64,000 bases of DNA from NCBI GenBank assembly GCA_029204225.1, contig CM055096.1, positions 38,073,003 to 38,137,002 on the forward strand, read 5' to 3'. The notes under the pieces were generated by a model. The model ran no database searches. It was not told the origin of the DNA and saw nothing but the letters and a program-made list of their open reading frames with translations. Positions 23,846 through 34,597 of this stretch are shown here, piece after piece (the stretch's first letter is position 1; every line of letters starts with the position of its first letter). Both the position numbers and the translations under genes were made by a program. Origin of the DNA: Diphasiastrum complanatum (Eukaryota > Streptophyta > Lycopodiopsida > Lycopodiales > Lycopodiaceae).

Positions 23846-24839
23846 GATGGACTTCACTGCTGAAAAGAGAATGGAAGACCCACAGAGCAATAATCAGCCC
23901 GAGCAACGCCATAGAAAACTGATGAGGTTCGTACTGAAAGAAGGACAGAGGACCGACATAGAAATCCAACGTCTGAAAGAAGAATTGAAGAAATAAAAGA
24001 ACCTACGAATCAGAGCCACTAACGGGCTGGTTAGCACCAATAAGGAGCGAGATACCTGGAAACAGAAGTACAATGACCTCAAGGAGGCTAGTGAAAGACG
24101 ACAAGTAAGCCATAGGGAGGGGTATAAAGGGCAGGAAAAGATGCTAGCCAACACCAAGGTGGAACTAGCTGCAACCGAAACTATCGTAGCCATGCTAGCT
24201 AGGCAGTTACATGAGTATCAGAAGTTGCAAGAGGACCAATCAGATCTCAGAGTTCACGCAACCCTTTATCCACTTACCCTGTGCACCAAGGAAATTTTGT
24301 CAGACAGTCTGTTCTACAAAAATTTTGATGCTTACAACTTATATCTACCGCCCATGGAGTTTCCGCTAGATATCCAAGTTTTTGAGCTACGACCATCCAC
24401 GAGTTCCACCCTCAGATTCACATGGCCACTCATCCCAGGTAGTTTTAAAAACTACAAAGATTCCTGCGAGAGCTTATGTAGGTTCTCAGTTATTGCCGCA
24501 CACCAAAAAGATGATATCATTAGATTGGTCGGCCACTATGCCTACTGCCTGCAAAATTGGCTACTACAACTTTGGGGCGCTAAGACTAAACCCACCAAGA
24601 TTCACCTTATCAAATGGTGGTACAACCCCAATGAGTCCATGGAGTCAGGAGCGGACCTAGCATTGTACCTGCGGATGCGTGACAGAACTTCTAGGAAACG
24701 CAAAACCCTAAATGAGATGTTTTATTTTAAGTTCCTGGAAGGTGCCGATCCAGCCCTTGTGGATGTAGCAGAAGTGGACCCCAATTACACTGGTGAGTTG
24801 AAAAACCAACGGACGGAAATGTGCAGGAATGCACTGTAA
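23846..24839 (+). mobile_element. Extra 3' ORF of the gypsy relic, unknown product
   Basis: Downstream of the second RNase H lies a coding-like region on the same strand. It has a charged, helical N-terminal part likely to form coiled coils (Lys/Glu/Arg-rich, to about 24240). A globular part follows with motifs such as FDAYNLYLPPMEFPLD, LRFTWPLIPGSF and KWWYNPNESMESGADLALY. I do not recognise it. No transmembrane segment or signal peptide is evident, so an envelope-like role has no support. Position and strand suggest an accessory ORF of the element. Confidence 0.55.
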
Positions 24840-25014
24840 CCACCCACCACTATTATGCATCATACACTAGACACGATATGGTGAACATCTGTTGCAAGTC
24901 TCAGTTTCTATGCATACATCTTTATTGCATCTCTATAAAAACTCTGAGCTGCATTTGGACATTTGTTAACTTCTATGGGCATAAATGACTGTATAGACGC
25001 ATAGTTGAGGGGGG

Positions 25015-25854
25015 GTTGAGAAAGGAAAAAGTGAGAACAAAAACAGTGCAGTGGGGTGGGGAGTGACTCCTTTCGCCTAATGGGTAAGACACAGAAGAAA
25101 AATAAATATAAAAAAAAAAAAAACAGAAAAAGAGAGAGAAAGAAAGACTGAGAGAAAAGTAAAAGAAAAAAGAGAAAAAAAGAAAAAGACTTCAACCGTC
25201 TCTATCAGATCTCGAACCAATTTGTGAGGATGAGTGATGCCTTGCACATCCATAAGAGGTGATGACGATTTTCCTAATTGATTCCATAGACTAGCAGAAA
25301 ACCAGTACTTCCTAGCATCTTGTGTATTGGATCTTAGGACAGTAAGTTGTCCTACGTGGACTACTATCAGAATATAGGGCTTGAGAGGAGAGTCAGTACA
25401 GAGAGGAGACTAGATGGTTATTCCCTATTGAATCCGTTCTTAGAGAGTATAAGTTGAATGTCTAAACAAAAAAAGAATCGATAATCATCGGTCTGGACCG
25501 GTTTCAGATTTGGGACACTAAAGCCTCATTGCGTATGCATTCACACACACATCAATAACACGGTGTTAGACACAATACTGATGACTTGCATCCATATCAT
25601 CCCATCTCCAATCCTAAGATTTGCATTTGCATATCCCTCCATGCATGGGTCCGAAAGTGGGCATTGCCTTACATATGATAGAATTGGGAACATTTGCCAT
25701 TTAGGTCGTAGGTGGGTTTTTGCAGGTATGAAGACACCAAACTGTTCAAAGATGTTGTGGTTAAATACAATCCGGTTGCAGATGGATCCTAAGGGCTAAA
25801 TCGATGGCCTTTGGGTAGGAAGTTGTTGAAGACATCCTACCAACTCACTGTGGG
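25015..25854. other. Purine-rich tract and unassigned DNA
   Basis: A strongly purine-biased, A-rich stretch at about 25082-25191, then non-coding DNA that may contain the 3' LTR of the gypsy relic. No second copy is available to prove it. No gene seen. Confidence 0.4.
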
Positions 25855-26467
25855 TGGGTCCCACACATGTGAGGCCATGATGCCACGTGGGAAACCCATC
25901 ATAATGTAGGTTAGGTCAAGTCAAGAGAGTTGGTCATGTCTATTTGGTGGTCCTCCCTACTTTATAGGACCTACACCTAAGTTTAAGGTGAAAATTTGAC
26001 CAACTAGCTACCTACCAAGCATAACTCTAGGAAATAGACTAGGGTATCATTTTAGGTCAAGGAGAGTGAGTTAACTTCCTTATTACATGCTAGAAATCCA
26101 CCTAACTTCAAGAAGGAAGTCAAATTTGCTATGTATTCCCTCTCTCCATAGTGAGAAGATAGAAAAATTTTTGGAGCTCATTGGCAATCTCAAGCTAGTT
26201 CACTATGTACATTGAGTTTTTGTGATCCAAATGAACCCAAATCAATTTCTACTTGTTTCTCAGTTTTAAGGCCATACTACAGCCTGTAGTACACATGTGT
26301 GGGCTTGGATTTCAATGTTGATTAATGCTTTTGATTGTTAATGCTTGTTGTTTGTCAAATTGCCAATCTAGATCAACTTTTTTGTGTCTAGTTTTAAGCA
26401 AGCATCCAATCACTCTTGTGGATCTTTTGTAGATTCATTTATGGTCCTAAATTACAGTACTTTCACA
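25855..26467 (+). repeat. 5' LTR of family B element
   Basis: Collinear with 29626-30246. The 3' LTR may extend further left, to the TGTGAAGAATTGCC at about 29548, in which case this 5' copy lacks its outer end. Confidence 0.85.
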
Positions 26468-26479
26468 TGGTATCAGAGC
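26468..26479 (+). promoter_or_regulatory. Primer binding site, family B (initiator Met-tRNA)
   Basis: TGGTATCAGAGC directly after the 5' LTR terminus. Confidence 0.92.
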
Positions 26480-26906
26480 CAAGTACAAGATCATAAGCCA
26501 TTGATCTAATGCAGATCCATTTTTAGCAAGTTTTGGTGCTAAAAACTAGTATTGAGAGAGCAAGCTAGAATCTTGATTTTGGTGAGGAGATTTGATCCCA
26601 AACTTGGTAGGGGTCCAAATCCATACTGTCCACATGTGTGGGCACCTCTGAACCTGCATTTAATGCATGGTATTCATTTGATCCAAAGAAATTCAATTTG
26701 TGAGCTTTTGATGTAATTTTTGGTGGAAATCTTAGGATAAGCTACCAAGATTGAGTGCCATTGATTAGATTTGACATAGAGTCATGAAGTCTAATTAATC
26801 TAGGCTGAAATCAGGTCCTATAAACTTGTTTTACAGGTCTTGAAAGTACATCAAAAAGTGTGAGGGAGATTTAGTCCTGTTATTGTCCAAAAATAGCCAA
26901 AATTGA

Positions 26907-27252
26907 CAAGATTTGATTGTAAGTAGATTTCACATCATCTTATCTTCATTCCAACTTTGTGAGGGAGTGCTAGAACTTAGATTATAAGTCCATTTGTTGG
27001 ATTAGAAATCTAATTTGAGTGAGAAACTACAAGAGAGAGACCTTAGTGAGTTTCTAGAGACAATCAAATTCATTTCTTGGCAAGATTTGTTTGAAAGTAG
27101 TTTTCACTTCATCTTATCTTCATTCCAACTTTGTGAGGGAGTGATAGAACTATGATTATAAGTCCATTTGTTGGATTAGAAATCAAATTTGAGTGAAACA
27201 CTGCAAGTGTGAGACCTTTTTGAGTTTCAAGTCAATCAAATCTATTTCTTGT
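26907..27252 (+). repeat. Tandem duplication in the family B leader, about 174-bp unit
   Basis: CAAGATTTG at 26907 and again at 27081 start two collinear units that share CATCTTATCTTCATTCC, TTTGTGAGGGAGTG and ATAAGTCCATTTGTTGG. The unit lies between the primer binding site and gag, where packaging signals usually sit. Confidence 0.88.
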
Positions 27253-28211
27253 TTGTAGAAGTCACTTGTAAGATGGGATCTGCTGGAGCATACCTTCTAG
27301 AAGCTAGTGAGAGATTGAATTCTACAAATTATGCTATTTGGAAGGTTAGGATGGAGTCACTCTTGGTGCTCCAAGACCTTCATGAGTTCTTGATTGAAGA
27401 TGAAGATGAACCTCTAGGTGCACAAGAGTTAGCTAGATACAAGAAGAGATCTAGGCTTGCACTTCATTGTGTGAAGATGAATGTGAGCAATGATTTGTTG
27501 AGAGAAGTATCAGCATGTACTAGTGCTAAAGAGGCTTGAGAGTCTTTAAAATCAATTTATGAATCTAGTAACACTTCAAGAGTACTCATGCTTAGAAATC
27601 AGATTTTGCAAAGCATGAAGAGAAGTGAGGAGAGTGCACAAGATTATATACTCAGAATCAAGTCTCTAAATAGGGAGTTGGCTTCCATTGGAGAGAAGAT
27701 TCATGATGGAGAGCTTGTACAAATTGTTCTTAATGGTCTAGGAGATGACTTTGCAAATTTGGTCCAAAGTTTTGCCATCCAAGACACTTTGCCAACTATA
27801 GAAAAACTTCACAGTGTATTAGTAGCTGAAGAGTGTAGGATGCTCCATGCAAAATCTAGGATGAGTTCCTTGTCTTTGCAGGATGGTGATGAGAAAGCCA
27901 ATTTCTCATTCAAGGGCAAAAAGAAGACCAATGGAAAGAAGAAGCATCCAAAGGAGGCCAAAGAAGAGGATAATGCATCAAGCTCAAAGGACAAGTCAAA
28001 GCAGAAATGCTTCTTTTCTGGAAAGAAGGGGCATTATGCATTTGAATGCTACAAGAGGCTAAGAGCACAAGTGGAGGAGGACAAACAAGGAAACCTTGCA
28101 AAGGAGGAGGAGGAGGATGAAGTAGATGTATTTTTTATGGCATCTACATCCTCACCAGTAAGCAATAGCAATTCAAGAGACAATTGGTGGATCGACATTG
28201 GGGATAGCTAG
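27249..28211 (+). mobile_element. gag region of family B element
   Basis: Copia gag with RLNSTNYAIWKVRMESLLVL, LRIKSLNRELASIGEK, VLNGLGDDFANLVQSF and a Lys-rich linker. A zinc-knuckle-like region (CFFSGKKGHYAFEC) and the protease-proximal WWIDIGDS follow. Fossil capsid gene; paralogue of the fragment at 9990-10515. Confidence 0.88.
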
Positions 28212-29337
28212 GATAGATGGTGTTGGTATTATCTCTTTGTGTCTAGAATCCTCAAAATGCATGGATCTAGAAAATTTTCTTTATGTACCATCAATCACCA
28301 AGAATATGCTTGATGTTGGTCTACTCTTAGAAAGTGGTTTGGATGTCCACTTTAAGCATGGTGTTTGCTTCATCTTGAAGAATGATGTTTGCATTGCAAA
28401 GGGATTTAAACATGGAAGATTGTTTAAGTTGGAAGCTAGTGTTGCTTTTGAAAGAATGAGCTTGGCAAAGGAGGAGATCACTCAAGAGGTGATCTTGGCA
28501 AAGTGTGATCTTGCTTGCATTGAGGAGGAGCATCAAAAGGAGGAAGATATTGAGGATCAGCCTCAAAGCATGAGAGTTCCAAGGGAGTCCTCAATGACAA
28601 TGGCCGAGTCATCAAATTGCATGCAAATTGTCCATTCAAGTGTGCATCTTGCAAGGGTGATGAGCATTGGAGAGTCTACTATCTTTGAATACTTTTTGGA
28701 AAGTAGTAGTAGACATGAGGTGACTTGTTTTTTATCTTTAAGATCCATGGTGTTTATTACTTTGTATGACAAGACAATGAAATGGGATGCTTTGAAATGT
28801 ACATTTGTTGTTGATAAAGCAATTTCATTGAATAACTATTTTTGTAATAGTTTGAATAGAGTCATAAAAGATGAAATATCATTTGCTTTGGAAATATTTG
28901 TGTCCACATGCTTTGTGCATGATCATTCCAATGTAAGGACCAAAGATTATCCTATTTCAATGATAGGAATAATGGTAGTGTTTTGCTCTTCAAGTAGAGA
29001 TTGTAGAATCTACTTGTTTTCAACCAAAGAATTTGTCAATGGTGGAAATGTGATCTTTCAAGAGTGGAAGATTTGTAAACTTGAAGAAGCACCTTTGGAT
29101 CAACACCTTATTCAATTCATTGATGTTTTGGAGTCAAGTCAAGTGGAGGATCAAGCTCAAGACCCGAGGACTCCAAAAAGAATCTTGAGTATCAAGATGG
29201 AGCCATCAAGGCTCAATCATATGGATCAAGCAAGGCAAGTTGTCTTTGGCAACATTATTTATGCACTTAATATTTTGATTGATGTATCTTCAAGTGCACA
29301 AAATGCCTTGGAATCCATGGCTTGGCATGATGTTTAG
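28198..29337 (+). mobile_element. 379-codon frame of unknown function in family B element
   Basis: The first ~75 codons resemble the stretch between protease and integrase of copia polyproteins (FLYVPSITKNMLDVGLLLES, GRLFKLEA). The remainder, including acidic/glutamine-rich and mixed hydrophobic segments, matches no pol domain I know. No D-D-E, YVDD or RNase H motifs. It may be cargo, decayed pol in an open frame, or a novel accessory protein. Confidence 0.5.
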
Positions 29338-29625
29338 TTTTAAAGTGTGCTACATGTATATAGACACATTTATGGAACATCTTGTAAGGGATCCTCTAAG
29401 AGGTGGTGAAAGATCCTTCATGGACATCATTCTCTATTGGAGTCTCAAAAGTTCCTTGTTTGTAGATGGATTTTTTAGACACTTCTAAAAGCTTTCATTG
29501 ATCTATCAAGAGAGTTGTAAATAGATCAAGCTAAATTTGAGGAGTGTGAAGAATTGCCAAAAATTGGCAAATCTAGCTTGATCAAAAACCATGTAGAATA
29601 GTGTAAATTGTGTACACAAGTAGGT

Positions 29626-30246
29626 CCCACACATGTGAGGCCATGATGCCACATGGGAAACGCATCCTAATGTAGGTTAGGTCAAGTCAAGAGAGTTGGT
29701 CATGTCTATTTGGTGGTCATCCCTACTTTATAGGACCTACACCTAAGTTTAAGGTGAAAATTTGACCAACTAGCTACCTACCAAGCATAACTCTAGGAAA
29801 TAGACTAGGGTTTCATTTTAGGTCAAGGAGAGTGAGTTAACTTCCTTATTACATGCTGGAAATCCACCTAACTTCAAGAAGGAAGTCGAATTTGCTATGT
29901 ATTCCCTCTATCCATAGTGAGAAGATAGAAATTTTTTTGGAGCTCATTGGCAATCTCAAGCTAGTTCACTATGTACATTGAGTTTTTGTGATCCAAATGA
30001 ACCCAAATCAATTTCTACTTGTTTCTTAGTTTGAAGGCCATACTACAGCCTGTAGTACACACGTGTGGGCTTGGATTTCAATGTTGATCAATGCTTTTGA
30101 TTGTTAATGCTTGTTGTTTGTCAAATTGCCAATCTAGATCAATTTTTTTGTGTCTAGTTTTTTGATAGATTGTTAAGCAAGCATCCAATCACTCTTGCGG
30201 ATCTTTTGTAGATCCATTTATGGTCCTACAGTACAGTACTTTCACA
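29626..30246 (+). repeat. 3' LTR of family B element
   Basis: Collinear with the 5' LTR and ends ...ACTTTCACA. A possible outer start is at about 29548. Confidence 0.85.
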
Positions 30247-30469
30247 ACAATGTTGGTGAATCTGCCATGCCCCAGTGCATCAAAAGCAATCTATATCAGA
30301 CTGTTAGAGGCCTCTGATTCTACTGTGACCTGTTTGTGACCTACAACGAGCTGTCTGTGGTAAAAAAAATCAGAGACTTGCAAATTGTTTGCACCCTATC
30401 TTCGCTGCCCATCTGCCTTGCTCACTGGCTGCCTACTACCCACTGTTTCTATTCGTTGCTACTATATTG

Positions 30470-30720
30470 CCTGCGGACCTGCTGTTTTTCAGCCTGTCTG
30501 AGCTTATCTATGGGCTGCCTGCCTGTCATGCGACCTGTTGCGGCCTGCCCTGCCCAGTCTACGGCCACCTGTGGGGTGCCTGCCTACCTGCGGACCTGCT
30601 ATTTTTCAGCCTACCTGCGGCCACCTGTGGGCTGCCAGCCTGTCTGCGACCTACTGTGCCCTGCTGGCCATGCGATCTGTTGCTGGCCCTGCGACCTACC
30701 TCCCTAACTACGACCTACCT
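30470..30720 (+). repeat. Imperfect 117-bp tandem repeat, C/T/G-rich
   Basis: GCGGACCTGCT at 30473 and 30590 begins two similar 117-bp units, with a shorter CCTGCGACCT motif recurring. The period is a multiple of three, so Cys/Pro/Leu-rich frames stay open on all three plus-strand phases. I see no sign of a real protein. Confidence 0.75.
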
Positions 30721-30849
30721 ACAACCTATCTGCGAGCTGCCGGTGACCTGTGCGACATGTCTGCCTGCTGAATTTTTGCGGTTTGTGGACTGGCTGCTGT
30801 TATGTGAAGCCCTACGGAGCTTTCCCACAATCTGTGGAAAAGGTTTTTA

Positions 30850-32110
30850 ATTCTTTGATCTCGCTACCTATCCAAGTTTCGGCATATACGAGTAGTCCAA
30901 ACTACTCTCTAATGAACAAAGGCAAAGCTACCTCAGACCAAAAGCGGCATTCATGACTAGTACTTTAACGATTTTCGGTCACCTACATTCACACTGAGGT
31001 ATGGGTTTACCTCACATCGATTTTTATTCTCGTGTTTACTTGCTTTCAATTGGAATGTGGGTGCTTGACGTCCGTACTTGTTTTCGCTCATTGAATGAAT
31101 GATAGAATACTGAGAATGCATTGTGTAACTGTATGAGGACCTAATCATTTCAATAATTCCGCATTTGCCATGTCCCTATCGGGACCTAAATGATTGTCAT
31201 CCTTTTCTTGAACAAGTAGACATTGGGATCAGGTCTATGCGTATTTGTGGGTTTACCAGTAGTATGAACTCAGAATCACTTGCTTGCAATGAGAATGTTG
31301 TTTGCTTGAGTTCAGTAATTGCAAGTACCTAACTAGTGAATGGATTGTCGTAGAGTATGGGTCGATTGTGCATTATAGTGAATCGTTTTTAGCACAAATT
31401 CAAATTTAGTCCAGAATCATAATATTTTATAAATAGATGCGGCATGGCTAATTAGAACGATGATTGCCAATTTCCAACTTGTTTAGGAAAAGTGTTAAGT
31501 AAATAAATTTTGTTTCGTACTAATTTAGAATGTGTTGTACGGAGAGAATTGTAGGTTGGGTAGTTTATATTTTGCTGAGTTAGATTTATTAAACGGCTAT
31601 AAGGAATCATCATTTTTTTTGAAGTGTTTTTTACGGTTTTTGTCATTATGAAGCGTATTAATTGGACCCGACCTCTGCGAAACACCAGAGCCATCCGTCC
31701 ACCATCCGCGGTTGAAATACACCGCCTTGGTTAAAGCGTCACACTAGTCACACCCGCCGTCGGTATTGTCTAACGAAATACCTAGACCCGACGGTCGGCG
31801 AAAATACCGCCGCTTAGCAAACAAAGCGGTGCGTATATCTTGCACCCCACGAGCACATCATAGACAGTAAATCGATTTCCAGCCCATGTAAGATCTTTAC
31901 CAACTGTAAGCCGAATTCACTAGGGAAAGAGACGTTAGCAATCAGAAGTTTTTGCGGAACCATAATTCTAGGAAGCTAGTGAATCATTGCACCAAAAGTA
32001 CTAGCATTCCCTCCTTGCAATCGTATCTCTGAGAGCCTGGAAAACTCTCATCGGTTGGGGAGCACGGGGTAACAGAGGAAGCCCCCAGGATTGGATGTGG
32101 CAGGACCTTC
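30850..32110. other. Unassigned DNA with a GC-rich patch
   Basis: No recognisable gene. About 31725-31835 is GC-rich and contains overlapping short inverted repeats built on CCGACGGTCGG and ACCGCCG, unlike its AT-rich surroundings. Confidence 0.4.
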
Positions 32111-32136
32111 GTTACTCACGTAGGGCATAGCCACCA

Positions 32137-33827
32137 TCAGTAGTGGTGCCCCTTGACTTTTTTAGGACGTTTTGGCTGGACCAATCCCCTGTCAAAAATG
32201 GCCCTAACAACTTCTTCCAAGATTTGTCCCAACCATATAGCTTCCTGTGCTGCACTACACATTGTCTTATACTCTGCTTCTGTGGTGGATAGAGCAATTG
32301 TACTTTGCTTCTTAGTAGACCAGGAAAAGCAACTACCACAAAACTGGAATACATACCCTGTGGTGGATCTGCGATCATCATAGTCACCTCCCCAATCCGC
32401 ATCCACATAGCCACACAACTCAGGTAAACCATCATGCTTCTTGTAAATCAAGCCATAATCTGAAGTGCCTTTCACATAACGCAAAATGTGTTTAGCTGCC
32501 TTCCAATGCATTTCTGTGGGTGCTGTCATAAACTGACTTACAATGCCAACAGCATAGCATATATCTGGTCTAGTCGTGGTAAGGTAAATCAAGATCCCTA
32601 CTAACTGCCTATACAACGTAGCATCAAATGATTGTGACTCATCAAGCTTAGAAAACTTTAGGAGTATTCACTGGTTTGCAATCCTGCAACCGAAACCTGT
32701 GCAACAACTCTTTGACATACTTCACCTGTGTTAAACCCACTTCGTGTCCTTTTTGCCACACCTCTACTCCAAGGCAATAATGCATCAGGCTGAGATCTGT
32801 CATCTCGAATTATTGCATGAGGTCTTTCTTGATCATGTCTATCATCTCTTGATTATTTTCCGTAATAATCAAGTCATCAACATAAAGAGCAATCAAAGCA
32901 ACCATACCATCAAAGCATAAGACATATAGATTTGGATCAGAATGTGTTCTCACCATCCTCTTTGAATGAAAGTAGGCATCAATCATGCTATACCATGCAT
33001 GTGGTGCCTGTTTAAGACCATAAAGAGCTTTCTTCAAGCGACATACTTTATCTTCCTGTCCCTTCGCTACAAAGCCTTCAGATCAATGATCCATGAACAC
33101 CTCTTCTTTTAACTTACCATTTAGAAAAGCAAATTTCACATCCATCTGATGCAAAGGCCAACCAAAATGTGAGATGTAAAGTATTCCACTTAAATACTTG
33201 CGCAAAGGTCTCCTCATAGTCGATGCCTTTACTTTGTGCATACCCTTTGATCACCAATCTTGCCTTGTGCTTTGCTATACTTCCATCTGCATGGTACTTA
33301 GTCTTGTATACCCAATTGCAACCAATGGGTTTCTTGCCAACTGGTGGTTCTACTAAGTCCCATGTGCTATGCTTAGCAATTGACTCCATCTCCTCTCCCA
33401 TGGCCTTGACCCAAATGTCATCATCCTTCACCTCACCATAAGTCAAAGGTTCTTTGCTTTGAATAATGCTAGATAAGAGAACATAATTTGCTTCATATCT
33501 TTCAGGTTGTGTCTTCTCTCTTGTTGATCTTCGTAGCTCTCCCTGGCTAGATGATCCTGGAAAGTCATCCATGTCGTGGCTCTCCAACAATCTCTCAAAC
33601 CATTTAGGGAGCTTCCTGTCAAGTGATCGGCTTCCTGGTGAAAATGTATCCCACGGTACATCCTTCTCCTTGTGTTTGTCACCTGCAACTTCAATCCTTC
33701 TTGCACCAAAAGGTTTGTCTCTACCTCTCCAACTTGTCTCTTGAGGTTGAGTAGTAGTATCCTGAGATGTATCCTCATATTCATCACTCGTCGGAAGGTC
33801 AATGAATGGATTCATCAAAGATAACAT
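32137..33827 (-). mobile_element. Reverse transcriptase and RNase H, copia C
   Basis: The RT linker (SSSQGELRRSTREKTQPERY) and core (GCNWVYKTKYHADGSIAKHK) are followed by MKKALYGLKQAPHAWY and the active-site block IALYVDDLIITENN (about 32870). Then YRQLVGILIYLTTTRPDI, CGYVDADWGGDYDDRRS and ALSTTEAEYKTM of the RNase H region. Fossil, broken in several places, and its RNase H end is missing. Confidence 0.9.
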
Positions 33828-34447
33828 CTCGACTTACATGGATTTTGTTTTTCACTGGATCAAAACATCTATAGCCCTTCACACATTTATCATATCCTAA
33901 GAATATACACTTGATAGCTTTTACATCAAGTTTACGTCTCTCTTCCTTAGGAATGTGTACAAAGGCCTTACATCCAAAGATTCGCAAGTGGGTCACCTTT
34001 GGCTTCTTCTTCGTGAATGCTTCCTCAGGTGTTATCTTTGGTATGGCAATGGTAGGACTTCTATTTTGAAGATAGACTGCCGTACTGCATGCTTCTGACC
34101 AAAAATCTTTTGGCAGTTTCATCTCAGCTAGCATAGATCTGGCACTTTCTACAATCGTACGATTCTTGCGAGTCAGCTACACCATTGAGAGTAGGAGTAT
34201 GAGCTTGCATAAATTGTCTTTTAATCCCACATTGATCACAAAGATCATTGAAGTCATTAGACTTATACTCACCTTCACTATCTGATCTTAGGACTTTGAT
34301 CTTCCTACCTGTCTGATTTTCAACCAATGCTTTGAAGCTCTTGAAATTGTCAAATGCATCCGATTTCTTCTTCAAGAAGTAGATCCATGTCTTACGTGAC
34401 ATATCATCAATAAAGGTCATGAAATAGAAGGTTTTACCTAAGGACAT
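33799..34447 (-). mobile_element. Integrase, copia C
   Basis: Core blocks FYFMTFIDDMSRKTWIYFLK, VLRSDSEGEYKSNDF and AHTPTLNGVA, then the tail with FWSEACSTAVYLQNRSP, LRIFGCKAFVHIP and CIFLGYDKCVKGYRCFDP. Fossil. Confidence 0.9.
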
Positions 34448-34597
34448 GGTCCTAATAGGCCCGCATAAATATGTGTGGATTAAATCCAGGATGTTCTTTG
34501 CTCTTGCAACACCACCTTTATTGAACTTCTCTCGATGCTACTTCCCATATACACATGATTCGCACATCGATTTCAAGTGGTCTTCTATAGTAGGCAA

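Larger units (their letters stand above)
21617..25014 (+). mobile_element. Ty3/gypsy relic, Tat/Ogre-like, with second RNase H and extra 3' ORF
   Basis: Order on the plus strand: Ty3/gypsy RNase H, integrase zinc-binding part, integrase C-terminal part, a second RNase H of the plant/archaeal type, an extra ORF, then a G-run (25008-25014) that could be the polypurine tract. A second RNase H is a hallmark of the plant Tat/Ogre group. Gag, protease and reverse transcriptase are not in the window, and I could not define either LTR. It is broken in several places. Confidence 0.8.
25855..30246 (+). mobile_element. Copia-like LTR element, family B, gag-bearing and polymerase-less
   Basis: Direct repeats at 25855-26467 and 29626-30246 are LTRs; both end in TACTTTCACA. 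The primer binding site TGGTATCAGAGC follows at 26468. The body has a long leader with a tandem duplication, a gag region (27.25-28.2 kb) and a 379-codon frame (28.2-29.3 kb) with no reverse transcriptase, integrase or RNase H hallmark. By eye the LTRs differ at about 17 of ~610 positions (near 3%) plus one short indel, so it is the youngest recognisable insertion here. Gag has about two breaks. The layout fits a non-autonomous element that keeps gag. Confidence 0.85.

Noticed and set aside
23846-24839. Envelope-like gene in the gypsy relic
   Set aside because: No signal peptide or membrane span is visible; left as an unknown accessory ORF.
28198-29337. Host gene captured by the family B element
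   Set aside because: The first part resembles copia polyprotein and I recognise no host domain, so capture is not supported.
30336-30956. Three overlapping Cys/Pro-rich frames
   Set aside because: All three phases are open because of a GC-rich tandem repeat with a period divisible by three. No family resemblance.
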